Assembly: GCF_035918395.1 (NCBI RefSeq)
Contig: NZ_CP142362.1
Coordinates: forward strand, 719,501-783,500
Direction: 5' to 3'
DNA: 64,000 bases
Origin: Mycolicibacterium sp. ND9-15
GTDB taxonomy: Bacteria; Actinomycetota; Actinomycetes; Mycobacteriales; Mycobacteriaceae
The notes under the pieces were generated by a model. That model did not search any database and had not been told where the DNA came from. It worked only from the letters and a program-made list of their open reading frames with translations. Position numbers and translations under genes: made by a program. This document shows positions 9,625 through 17,632 of this stretch, one piece after another. Numbering within the stretch: position 1 is the first letter of the stretch; every line of letters starts with the position of its first letter.

Positions 9625-10565
9625 ATTTCGGCAAGTCGGTGCGACTGTTCCTCGCCGATGGCTCGCCGGGCGGCTTGCTGACGGCCGAGATCATGAACTG
9701 GACCGGACATGTCGTCGCCGCCCCGCGGTCGGATCTCGCCGCCCTCATGAAACGTCCGGAAACGTCGCGCACCGGCGTCTACGTTCTGCTGGGGGATGAT
9801 CCGGACACCTTGGGCGGACAAATCGCCTACATCGGCGAGGGCGATGACATCCGTAAGCGCTTGCAGCAACACTCACGGCCGGAAGAACAGGGCGGCAAGG
9901 ACTTCTGGAATCGGGCCATCATCCTGACGAGCAAGGACGCCAATCTCACGAAGGCTCATGCCCGGTATCTGGAGAGCCGGTTCATCGCGTTAGCGAAGCT
10001 GGCCAAGCGAGCGCACCTGCTCAACGGGACAACACCACCGACGCCGGCCTTGCCCGAAGCCGATGCATCCGACATGGAGTACTACATCTCGCAAGCCAAG
10101 ATTGTCCTTCCGGTGCTGGGAGTGAATCTCCTTCGCTCAGCGGCTACGTCGGCCGCTACGGCGTCGGCTACCGATGCTGAAGTGAAGGTGCCCACGGAAG
10201 AATCTCCATTGTTCGAACTGCGCCTGAAGAAAGGAGACATTCAGGCGCTCGCTCGTGAGGTCGACGGAGAATTCACTGTGCTGGGAGGCTCCCACGCTCG
10301 CCAGGCATGGGTTGGCCCTAGCAACCATGGCTACGAAGCCCTCCGCGAAAAGCTCCTGCACGAAGGCGCGATCGGCCCCGCTGAGGATGGTTCCCTTCGG
10401 TTTGCCCACGACACGGTGTTTGCTAGTCCCAGTGCAGCTGCAGCGGTCGTCGTCGGCCGGACCGCGAATGGTCGCATCGAATGGAAGGTGCAAGGCACTG
10501 GACTCACCTACGGCGCCTGGCAAAACCAGGGCGTGGACGACGCATCGGAAGAGCAGTCGGCATGA
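9621..10565 (+). CDS. GIY-YIG nuclease-family protein with C-terminal DUF4357, embedded in the hsd operon
   Basis: The 314-residue product has a GIY-YIG-type core: TGVYVLLGD (about 51-59), then IAYIGEGDDIRKRLQQH (about 68-84) with the conserved Arg, and ARYLESRFI with the metal-binding Glu (about 113). After a linker of about 60 residues a C-terminal DUF4357 module is recognisable from FASPSAAAAVVVGRTANG. Proteins of this build recur next to type I restriction genes in actinobacteria, as I recall; their job is not established. The ATGA overlaps at both ends (hsdS stop at 9624, hsdR start at 10562) show it is translated as part of the restriction operon. It may be an extra nuclease or a regulator of restriction. 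Confidence 0.85.
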   Translation: MNFGKSVRLFLADGSPGGLLTAEIMNWTGHVVAAPRSDLAALMKRPETSRTGVYVLLGDDPDTLGGQIAYIGEGDDIRKRLQQHSRPEEQGGKDFWNRAIILTSKDANLTKAHARYLESRFIALAKLAKRAHLLNGTTPPTPALPEADASDMEYYISQAKIVLPVLGVNLLRSAATSAATASATDAEVKVPTEESPLFELRLKKGDIQALAREVDGEFTVLGGSHARQAWVGPSNHGYEALREKLLHEGAIGPAEDGSLRFAHDTVFASPSAAAAVVVGRTANGRIEWKVQGTGLTYGAWQNQGVDDASEEQSA

Positions 10566-13500
10566 GCACCGTCGGCCAGGTCGAGCGTAAAACCCAGAAG
10601 CACGTCGTCGAGCTGTTCCGCGACTCCTTGGGCCACGACTACCTCGGCAACTGGGCGCACCGCGACGACAACAGCAATGTTGAGGTCGAATTGCTGCAGG
10701 ACAACCTCCGTAGCCGCCGCTACAGCCACACGCTGATCACCAAGACGATCGACCGGCTCAAGAGCGAGGCGTCGCTTGGCGGTGACCGCGCCCTCTACGA
10801 GGCCAACCGCGACGTCTACGGGCTGCTGCGATACGGAGTCAAGGTCAAGGCCGGTCACGGCGAGCATTACGAGACCGTCTGGTTGATCGACTGGAAACAC
10901 CCCGAAGCCAACCACTTCGCACTGGCCGAAGAGGTCACCGTCACCGGCAACCACGACAAGCGGCCCGACCTCGTCCTCTATGTCAACGGCATCGCGCTCG
11001 CCACCATCGAACTCAAGCGCTCCAAAGTCGCGGTGTCCGAGGGCATCCGCCAGACCATCGGCAACCAACAGGCGCACTTCATCCGCCCGTTTTTCACGAC
11101 GGTGCAACTGGTGTTCGCCGGCAACGACGTCGAGGGCTTGCGCTACGCGGTGATCGACACACCCGAGAAGTATTGGCTGAATTGGAGGGAACCGTCGGAC
11201 ATCGAGGCGCCGCTCGACCGTGCGCTGACCCAGCAGTGCTCGAAACAGCGGCTGCTCGAATTCGTGCACGACTTCATGGTCTTCGACTCCGGGGTCAAGA
11301 AGACCGCGCGGCACAACCAGTACTTCGGCGTCAAGGCCGCCCAGCAGCGCATCGCCAAACGGGAGGGCGGCATCATCTGGCACACCCAAGGCTCGGGCAA
11401 GTCGCTGACGATGGTGTGGCTGGCCAAGTGGATCCGCGAACACCAGCACGACGCCCGGGTGCTGCTGATCACCGACCGCACCGAGCTCGACGAGCAAATC
11501 GAAAAGGTCTTCGGCGGCGTCGACGAAGACATCTACCGCACCTCCTCGGGCGCCGACCTGCTCGCCACGCTCAACCAGAGCGCGCCGTGGCTGATCTGCT
11601 CGCTGATTTACAAGTTCCGGGGGTCCGACGACGAGGCCGCCCGCGATGCCGACGAAGCCGACTTCATCGAGGAACTCAACTCGAAAATCCCGAAGAACTT
11701 CAAGGCCAAGGGCAACCTCTTCGTGTTCATCGACGAGGCGCACCGCACCCAGTCCGGCAAGCTGCAGGAGGCGATGAAGAAGCTGCTGCCGGGGGCGATG
11801 TTCATCGGCTTCACCGGCACCCCGCTGCTCAAGGCCGACAAGGCCACCAGCATCGAGACGTTCGGCAGCTTCATCCACACTTACAAGTTCGACGAGGCAG
11901 TGCAGGACGGTGTCGTCGTCGACCTGCGCTACGAGGCCCGCAACATCGACCAAGAGCTGACCTCACCGGCCAAAGTCGATCAGTGGTTCGACGCCCAGAC
12001 CAAGGGCATGACCGACCTGTCCAAGGCCGAGCTCAAGAAGCGTTGGGGCACCGTGCGGAAGATCGCCAGTGCAGAGCCGCGTGCCCGGCAGATCGTCGAC
12101 GACATTCTCATGGACATGAACACCAAGCCCCGGTTGGTGAGCGGGCGTGGCAACGCCATGCTCGTCGGCTCGAGCATTTACCAGGCGTGCAAGTTCTATG
12201 AGTTGTTCTGCCAGGCCGGATTGAAGGGCAAGTGCGCGATCGTCACCAGCTACCGGCCGAATCCGGGAGACATCGCCACCGAAGAGTCCGGCCACGGCGC
12301 AACCGAAAGGCTGCGCCAGTACGAGATCTACCGCCGCATGCTGGCCGGTCACTTCGGCGAGTCCGAAGACGCCGCGATGGGCAAGGTCGAGCAGTTCGAG
12401 AAGGACGTCAAGCACAAGTTCGTCAACGAACCCGGCCAGATGCGACTGCTGATCGTCGTCGACAAGCTCCTGACCGGGTTCGACGCGCCCAGCGCCACCT
12501 ACCTCTACATCGACAAGAAGATGGCCGACCACGGCCTGTTCCAGGCCATCTGCCGGGTCAACCGCCTCGACGGCGACGACAAGGACTACGGCTACATCGT
12601 CGACTATCGAGACCTGTTCAATTCGCTGCAATCGGCGATCACCGACTACACCGGCGGGGCGCTCGACGGCTACGACAAGCAAGACATCGACGGTCTGTTG
12701 TCCGACCGCCTGGCCGGCGCGCGGGAGGACCTCGACGACGCGCTGGAGCAGATCCGGGCAATGTGCGAGCCGGTGGCCCCGCCGAAGGGCACGCTGCAAT
12801 ACCAGCAATACTTCTGCGGGAGCGAACCCGGCGACGCCGAGCAGATCAAAGTCAACGAGCCCAAACGCGTCAAGCTCTACAAGGCCATCGCGGCTCTGAC
12901 CCGCGCCTACACCAACGTCGCCAACGACATGGCCGCCGCCAGGTACAGCGCGGCCGAAGCCGCGGCCATCAAGAGCGAGGTACGCCACTACGCAAGCGTG
13001 CGTCAGGAAGTCAAACTCGGCGCGGGTGAGGACGTCGACTTCAAACAGTACGAAGCCGGTATGCGACACCTCCTCGACACCTACATCAGCGCCAAACCCT
13101 CGGAAGTGGTGTCGAACTTCGAGAACGACGGGCTCGTCGAGCTCATCGTGAAGCTCGGGAAAGGCGCCGTCGACAAGCTGCCCGAGGGCATCAAGAACGA
13201 CTCCGAGGCCGTCGCCGAGACGATCGTCAACAACATGCGCAAGCTGATCGTCGACGAGCGCGCGACGAACCCGCAGTACTACGACAAGATGTCCGAGCTG
13301 CTCGACGCGCTCCTCGAAGAACGCCGCAAAGGCGCATTGGAGTACAAGCAATATCTCGACCAACTGCTCGAGCAGGCAGCCCAACTCGGCACGGGCGCAT
13401 CGGACACCGTTTACCCGGAGTGGGCCGACAACCCTGCCCGACGTGCCCTGATCGACTTCGGGTGGCCCGACCTGGCGATCCCGATGCAGGTCGACACGGC

Positions 13501-13654
13501 GATCCTCACCAGCAAGCCGCACGACTGGGTGGGTCATACGCTGAAAGAAAAGGTGGTGCTGCGGGCAATCAAGAAAGTCCTACCGGCGAAGTTCGACGCC
13601 GAAAAACTCGAGGACCTCTTCGATCTCGTCAAGGCCCAAAATGAGTACCAGTAG
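10562..13654 (+). CDS. hsdR: Type I restriction-modification system, endonuclease/translocase subunit HsdR
   Basis: HsdR is the motor and nuclease of the restriction complex. The 1030-residue product has a PD-(D/E)xK nuclease site: RPDLV with Asp136, then IELKRS with Glu150 and Lys152. It also has helicase Walker A QGSGKS (from about Gly277), DEAH-type box IDEAHRT (Asp391), motif III GFTGTP, and motif VI-like QAICRVNRLD. The C-terminal third is helical and probably docks on HsdM. The start is ATG 10562, inside the stop of the GIY-YIG gene (ATGA); the open frame upstream to 10481 is the opposing reading of that gene. All key residues are intact, so restriction should be active. Confidence 0.95.
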   Translation: MSTVGQVERKTQKHVVELFRDSLGHDYLGNWAHRDDNSNVEVELLQDNLRSRRYSHTLITKTIDRLKSEASLGGDRALYEANRDVYGLLRYGVKVKAGHGEHYETVWLIDWKHPEANHFALAEEVTVTGNHDKRPDLVLYVNGIALATIELKRSKVAVSEGIRQTIGNQQAHFIRPFFTTVQLVFAGNDVEGLRYAVIDTPEKYWLNWREPSDIEAPLDRALTQQCSKQRLLEFVHDFMVFDSGVKKTARHNQYFGVKAAQQRIAKREGGIIWHTQGSGKSLTMVWLAKWIREHQHDARVLLITDRTELDEQIEKVFGGVDEDIYRTSSGADLLATLNQSAPWLICSLIYKFRGSDDEAARDADEADFIEELNSKIPKNFKAKGNLFVFIDEAHRTQSGKLQEAMKKLLPGAMFIGFTGTPLLKADKATSIETFGSFIHTYKFDEAVQDGVVVDLRYEARNIDQELTSPAKVDQWFDAQTKGMTDLSKAELKKRWGTVRKIASAEPRARQIVDDILMDMNTKPRLVSGRGNAMLVGSSIYQACKFYELFCQAGLKGKCAIVTSYRPNPGDIATEESGHGATERLRQYEIYRRMLAGHFGESEDAAMGKVEQFEKDVKHKFVNEPGQMRLLIVVDKLLTGFDAPSATYLYIDKKMADHGLFQAICRVNRLDGDDKDYGYIVDYRDLFNSLQSAITDYTGGALDGYDKQDIDGLLSDRLAGAREDLDDALEQIRAMCEPVAPPKGTLQYQQYFCGSEPGDAEQIKVNEPKRVKLYKAIAALTRAYTNVANDMAAARYSAAEAAAIKSEVRHYASVRQEVKLGAGEDVDFKQYEAGMRHLLDTYISAKPSEVVSNFENDGLVELIVKLGKGAVDKLPEGIKNDSEAVAETIVNNMRKLIVDERATNPQYYDKMSELLDALLEERRKGALEYKQYLDQLLEQAAQLGTGASDTVYPEWADNPARRALIDFGWPDLAIPMQVDTAILTSKPHDWVGHTLKEKVVLRAIKKVLPAKFDAEKLEDLFDLVKAQNEYQ

Positions 13655-14408
13655 CGCCTACCTCACCGTCGCGGGAATCGATATCGACGTGGTGTACAAG
13701 GACATCAAACACCTCCACATCGGCGTGTACCCTCCCCTCGGCCGGGTCCGGGTATCGGCCCCCCAACGGCTCGATGACGACCGGGTGCGCCTTGCAGTGG
13801 TAGAACGCCTCCCCTGGATCAAGAAGCAGCGCAAACGACTTCGGGACGCCGAGCGCCAGTCCAAGCGAGAGATGGTGACCGGGGAGTCGCACTACGTCTG
13901 GGGGGTGCGGCACCGGCTCAAAGTGGTCGAGCGGCCCGGCCAGGCCCATGTCGAGACGGAAGCCGACCGCCTGACCCTGTTCACTCCCGACGGTACCGAT
14001 GCCGAGCGACGGCGCGCTCTGCTCGATCGGTGGTATCGGCACCAGCTTCGGGTTGCGATTCCGCCGTTAATCGCCGAATGGGAACCAATCATCGGCGTGA
14101 CCGTGCCGCGCTGGAGCGTTCGCCGCATGAAGACCAAGTGGGGCTCATGCAACCGCGAAAACCTGCAACTGTGGTTCAACGTCGAACTGGCCAAGAAACA
14201 CCCCCACTGTCTCGAATACGTCGTGGTGCATGAGATGGTCCATTATCTCGAGCGCAACCACACCGAGCGCTTCGTCAAGCTCATGGACGGTCTCCTGCCG
14301 GACTGGCGCGCACGCCGCGATGAACTCAACACCTCGCCGCTCGCCCATGAGGAGTGGCGTGACGGTCAGACACCTTTCGCGACATGCGGTCAGATCAAAC
14401 ACGGATGA
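13641..14408 (+). CDS. YgjP-like (DUF45) metallopeptidase-domain protein
   Basis: The 255-residue product belongs to the YgjP/DUF45 family of predicted zinc metallopeptidases. The catalytic signature is VVVHEMVHYLERNHTERF: His197, Glu198, His201, with a further His207. The conserved upstream block RMKTKWGSC is also present. It overlaps the end of hsdR by 14 nt on the same strand, so it is the fifth gene of the restriction operon. Family members are often found beside type I restriction genes. A role in turnover of HsdR or stress control is only a guess. ATG 13641 is the first start and gives a full-length protein. Confidence 0.88.
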   Translation: MSTSSAYLTVAGIDIDVVYKDIKHLHIGVYPPLGRVRVSAPQRLDDDRVRLAVVERLPWIKKQRKRLRDAERQSKREMVTGESHYVWGVRHRLKVVERPGQAHVETEADRLTLFTPDGTDAERRRALLDRWYRHQLRVAIPPLIAEWEPIIGVTVPRWSVRRMKTKWGSCNRENLQLWFNVELAKKHPHCLEYVVVHEMVHYLERNHTERFVKLMDGLLPDWRARRDELNTSPLAHEEWRDGQTPFATCGQIKHG

Positions 14409-14794
14409 TGGCCACTTCGGCCACCCCATCCAGTGCGTCAAAGTCTCCATCTCGGGTGACAACCGGTAGTCCGTGCGATGCCGCTATGGCGGCGATCCAC
14501 AGATCATTGATCCGTGCGCGCTTGCCCGCTTCGGCGAGATGGACACGCAGCCGAGCCCACATGCGTGCCGCGGGCTCGTCGACGGGAAGAGTCATCATGT
14601 CTGCGACCGCGTCGAGCGTGACGAGTCGCTGCGCCCGAACGTCGGCATCGACGGCCGCGAGGACACCCGCGTTGAGTTCGGCGAGTGTGATCACCGTGGT
14701 CGCCACCTCATCGGGGGATGAGTGATTCCTGGATTCGACGGCCCGTTTCGTGGGCGATGAACACCGACCTGTCCAACACGCCGGCAGCGGTCAT
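14395..14794 (-). pseudogene. vapC: Frameshifted vapC (VapC5-like PIN-domain toxin)
   Basis: An intact VapC5-like toxin would start at ATG 14794 (MTAAGVLD-SVFIA) and end at 14395 (VEIIRV-type tail, here AEVAIIRV). The N-terminal 28 residues and the rest (ATTVITLAELNAGVLAA through RINDLWIAAIAAS and VVTRDGDFDAL) are in different frames. The break is a run of five C on the coding strand (14713-14717) where four would keep the frame ESLIPDEVATT. PIN-domain acidic residues are otherwise kept, except that the first active-site Asp block reads VLDRSVF instead of VLDTSVF. The remaining frame from 14706 could still be translated, but without the first PIN acidic residue. Confidence 0.8.
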
Positions 14795-15054
14795 CGGAGT
14801 GGACCGAGTTCGTCGGTGGTTTTCTCCGGCGAACTCATCAAGGTAGCGACGAAGTCCGGGGTCTGCCTGCGCGTCACGCAGACGGAGCAACAGCTCGTGG
14901 CGACTGAGCCAACGACGTCGTGACGGACGTTTCGAGGTCAGCACTGCTGCAGGCTTACCGTTGACAGTGATCGTGATGTCTTCGCCGGCTTGCACACGCC
15001 GAAGCAGCCCGGCGGTGTCGTTGGGCAGTTCCCCCGAGAGGCCACCTCAGACGT
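14791..15054 (-). pseudogene. vapB: Degraded vapB (VapB5-like antitoxin)
   Basis: The decoded pieces align with the VapB5 pattern I recall: SEVASRELRNDTAG, LLRRVQAGEDITITVNGKPAAVL and RRWLSRHELLLRLRDAQADPGLRRYL. Two length changes in short runs break it: G5 at 15031-15035 near the start and A4 at 14820-14823 near the end. The expected start codon position (15054-15052) reads ACG. Without the second shift it would end with a TGA at 14791, overlapping the vapC ATG (ATGA), the normal layout of this pair. The ISL3 element is inserted about 35 bp upstream, so the promoter has probably also been lost. Confidence 0.72.
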
Positions 15055-15080
15055 GCTACGACCGTAGCGCAGCCGTAGCC

Positions 15081-15088
15081 GCTAACCG
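15081..15088. repeat. Target-site duplication, left copy
   Basis: GCTAACCG directly abuts the left inverted repeat and is identical to 16562-16569. It was part of the sequence running from coaD into the vapB leader before insertion. Confidence 0.9.
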
Positions 15089-16561
15089 GGCTCTTCGTAA
15101 TTCAGAGTGCATTGACGAGTGGGTGCAAGGCGCCGCTGTGCAGTAGTGAGCGCCAGCGGTAGTGGGTGAGGTTTCGGAATCCCAGTGCGTTGCGGCGCAG
15201 TGCTTCCAGGCGGCCGTTGATGGCTTCGGTGGGGCCGTTGGACGCGTGGTGGTCGAAGAAGGCCAGGATGTCGTGGCGGCGGCGGTGCAGGGTGCGGCCG
15301 AGTTGGGCCAGTTCGGTCAGGACCGCGGGGACGCCGCGGCGTAGCGAGTCGATGATCGTGGTCATCATGGTTTTGCCGCGACGCCGGTCGGGGTGGCCGT
15401 AGGCAGCGATGATGCGCTGGTAGACGCTCCAGGTCACCATGACCCCGAGGTGGTCGTCGGTGGCGAACACCGCTTCCAGTCGGGCGCGTTGCCGGGTAGT
15501 GAGCAAGGGGTACCGGGTGCGTAGGGTGCGGCGCACACCGTAGAGGGGATCACCGGCGCGGCCCCGGTGGCCTTGGGTCAGCTGTTGGATGCGTTGGCGG
15601 CACAGGTCCAACTTCAGGCCGGCCAGGGCGACGACGTGGAAGGGATCCATGACCGCGGTGGCGTCGGGCAGTTGTGCGGTGGCGGCGGTCTTGTAGCCGC
15701 CGAAACCGTCCATGGCGATGACCTCGACCTGCTCGCGAAACGCGGGGGGCTGCTCATTGAGCCAGTTGGCCAATGCTGCCGCAGAGCGGCCCGCGACCAG
15801 GTCCAGCAGCCGCGCCGGGCCCGTCTTGTCGTGGACCGGGGTGAGGTCGATGATCAGCGTGACGAACCCCTCGGTGCCGCGCCGCCTTGGCGCCCAGCGG
15901 TGTTCATCGACTCCGATGACTCGCACCCCGGCCAGCCGATCGGGTCCAGCCGCAGCGATTAGATCGGCCACAGCCCGCATCGCGATCGTGTTGACGGTAT
16001 GCCAGCTGACACCGAGTTCGGCGGCGATCGCCGAGATGGTGGTGCGATCGATCATCAACCGCCGCAACACATAGCGGGCACACCGTCGCGTTGTCGCCGA
16101 GCGTGGCGCGGCCAACTTACCGAGGTCCTGGTTGAACACCGCCCGGCCACACTGCGCGGTCAGACAGCGGTAGCGGGGCACGGCGACCTGCAGCACCAGC
16201 GGGTAGCCGGCCACCGGCAGATCGTTTAGCGGCCGGACCACGGTGTCGCGATAGCGCCCCTCGCGGCCGCAATCCGGGCAGCGTGGATCGCGGCTCACCG
16301 GAGTACAAAAGATCGTCGTACGCTCATCATCGACGGCAGCGTCGGTAATCGTCACGCCCAACTCGATCGTGCGCATGATCGTGTCGGCAACAACAGACGG
16401 CGGACAGGCAGTAGCCTTCGACAACGGGCACCTCGGTGGTGTTGATGAAGCTCGGTGTAGGAACCCGCATCGTCACCCACCGAGGCCCCACCTCAGCTCA
16501 CCGACACGACACCTTTCCCGTCACCCGCCAACCAATCGTGCACTCTCATTCACGAAGAGCC
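15089..16561 (-). mobile_element. ISL3-family insertion sequence, complete, with 8-bp target duplication
   Basis: The element is 1473 bp. Its terminal inverted repeats are 23 bp (15089-15111 and 16539-16561), both beginning GGCTCTTCGT when read inward, with 3 mismatches. It is flanked by the direct repeat GCTAACCG at 15081-15088 and 16562-16569. Eight-base duplications are typical of ISL3. The element carries one transposase gene on the minus strand, reaching into the left repeat; 16425-16538 is non-coding lead sequence. The intact ends and duplication suggest a single, fairly recent insertion. Confidence 0.93.
15102..16424 (-). CDS. ISL3-family transposase
   Basis: The 440-residue DDE transposase catalyses movement of the surrounding IS. 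It has an N-terminal zinc-binding segment (CPDCGREGRY and a later Cys pair RYRCLTAQCGR), a helix-turn-helix (SAIAAELGVSWHTVNTI), then catalytic blocks GVDEHRW, VIAMDGFGGY and a C-terminal SNGPTEAINGRLEALR with the final acidic residue. No internal stop or shift is seen, so it is probably active. I chose TTG 16424 because GAGG lies 6 nt upstream; ATG 16376 would remove 16 residues and still keep the zinc segment. The TGA stop lies within the left inverted repeat. Confidence 0.93.
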   Translation of the reverse strand: MSKATACPPSVVADTIMRTIELGVTITDAAVDDERTTIFCTPVSRDPRCPDCGREGRYRDTVVRPLNDLPVAGYPLVLQVAVPRYRCLTAQCGRAVFNQDLGKLAAPRSATTRRCARYVLRRLMIDRTTISAIAAELGVSWHTVNTIAMRAVADLIAAAGPDRLAGVRVIGVDEHRWAPRRRGTEGFVTLIIDLTPVHDKTGPARLLDLVAGRSAAALANWLNEQPPAFREQVEVIAMDGFGGYKTAATAQLPDATAVMDPFHVVALAGLKLDLCRQRIQQLTQGHRGRAGDPLYGVRRTLRTRYPLLTTRQRARLEAVFATDDHLGVMVTWSVYQRIIAAYGHPDRRRGKTMMTTIIDSLRRGVPAVLTELAQLGRTLHRRRHDILAFFDHHASNGPTEAINGRLEALRRNALGFRNLTHYRWRSLLHSGALHPLVNAL

Positions 16562-16569
16562 GCTAACCG
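16562..16569. repeat. Target-site duplication, right copy (contains the coaD stop codon)
   Basis: GCTAACCG abuts the right inverted repeat. On the minus strand it reads CGGTTAGC, so it includes the last bases and TAG stop of coaD; duplication of the target left that gene intact. Confidence 0.9.
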
Positions 16570-17042
16570 CCGCTGAGCTTCTCCCGCAACCGCCGGTTCA
16601 CCGGTGCGGGCAGCAGTTCGGAGACATCGCCCCCGAGCGTCGCAACCTCCTTGGCCAACGACGACGACACGAACGAGTATCGCGGTGTGGTGGCCACGAA
16701 GAAGGTGTCGACACCGGCGATGTGCTTGTTCATCTGCGCCATCTGCAGCTCGTATTCGAAGTCGGTACCGGTGCGCAAGCCCTTGACGATCGCGGTCAAC
16801 CCGCGCTGCCGGACGAAGTCGACGACCAGCCCCTGCCCCGACTCGACGCGCAGGTTCGGCAGATGTTCGGTGGATTCCTCGATCATCGCGATGCGCTCCT
16901 CGAGGTTGAACATGCCCTTCTTGTTCGGGTTGATCAGTATGGCGATCACCAACTCGTCGAACTGCGCGGCCGCGCGCTCGAAGATGTCGATGTGACCGAG
17001 AGTCACCGGGTCGAAGGAGCCCGGGCAAACCGCGCCGCTCAT
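16563..17042 (-). CDS. coaD: Phosphopantetheine adenylyltransferase
   Basis: CoaD converts 4'-phosphopantetheine and ATP to dephospho-CoA, the penultimate step of CoA synthesis. The 159-residue product has the nucleotidyltransferase motif [17 protein letters not shown] (T/HxGH at about 16-19) and the C-terminal block [13 protein letters not shown] equivalent to the ISSTxxR motif. Length is normal. ATG 17042 gives [12 protein letters not shown]. The frame is open further upstream, but that reads through rsmD. Its stop codon is inside the IS target duplication. Matches Rv2965c. Confidence 0.96.
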   Translation of the reverse strand: MSGAVCPGSFDPVTLGHIDIFERAAAQFDELVIAILINPNKKGMFNLEERIAMIEESTEHLPNLRVESGQGLVVDFVRQRGLTAIVKGLRTGTDFEYELQMAQMNKHIAGVDTFFVATTPRYSFVSSSLAKEVATLGGDVSELLPAPVNRRLREKLSGG

Positions 17043-17053
17043 GAGCGATGACG

Positions 17054-17632
17054 CTAGCAGGGGAGCCGCGGCGCCTCGGCAAGCTCGAGGCGGGTGTCGC
17101 CATAGGTGCGCGCAGGCCACACCTGCCAGCCTGGCGGCCAGTTCAGCGGCGGCCCGGTCACCGCACGCTCGACTACGACGACGGTCCCCGCCCGGGCCCA
17201 ACCCCGTTCGGTCAGCAGGAACAGCATCGATTCGACCTCGTCGGCCTCGACGTCGTAGGGCGGGTCGGCGAAGACCAGGTCCATCGCCCGTTGAGATCCG
17301 GCGGCCAGGACCGCGGCGACGGCGCCTCGCCGCACCGAAGCGCCCGTCACACCGAGTGCGCCGATGTTGTCGGCGATGACGCCGGCCGCGCGCCGGTCGG
17401 CCTCCACGAACGTCGCCTCCGCGGCCCCGCGGGACAGCGCCTCCAGGCCGAGCGCGCCCGACCCCGCATACAGATCGAGCACGGCGGCGCCGGTGAACTC
17501 GACCCGCGCCGCCAGCACGTTGAACAACGCCTCCCGTACCCGGTCGGTGGTGGGTCGCGTACCACTCCCGGATCGGTTCTGCGGCACGGTGATTCGACGA
17601 CCGCCCAGCGCGCCGGCGATGATGCGGGTCAG
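17054..17632 (-). CDS. rsmD: 16S rRNA (guanine-966-N2)-methyltransferase RsmD
   Basis: RsmD methylates G966 of 16S rRNA. SAM-binding motif [18 protein letters not shown] and catalytic motif ADPPYDV are present. The homologous N-terminus ([13 protein letters not shown], then [13 protein letters not shown]) is fully encoded, but the codon where family members start is CTG at 17632, which overlaps the pca stop as CTGA. The first standard start is GTG 17587, giving 177 residues and lacking the first beta-strand block. I report the CTG version (192 residues) on homology; the GTG version is the alternative. Lies between pca and coaD as in Rv2966c. Confidence 0.88.
   Translation of the reverse strand: MTRIIAGALGGRRITVPQNRSGSGTRPTTDRVREALFNVLAARVEFTGAAVLDLYAGSGALGLEALSRGAAEATFVEADRRAAGVIADNIGALGVTGASVRRGAVAAVLAAGSQRAMDLVFADPPYDVEADEVESMLFLLTERGWARAGTVVVVERAVTGPPLNWPPGWQVWPARTYGDTRLELAEAPRLPC

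Noticed and set aside
11963..13537. Long minus-strand open frames through hsdR and neighbours (also 10508-11953)
   Set aside because: They lack recognisable domains and lie opposite to intact helicase and nuclease motifs.
4942..16562. The accessory island as an integrated prophage or ICE
   Set aside because: There is no integrase, relaxase, tRNA border or phage structural gene; only an IS with its own short duplication is found.
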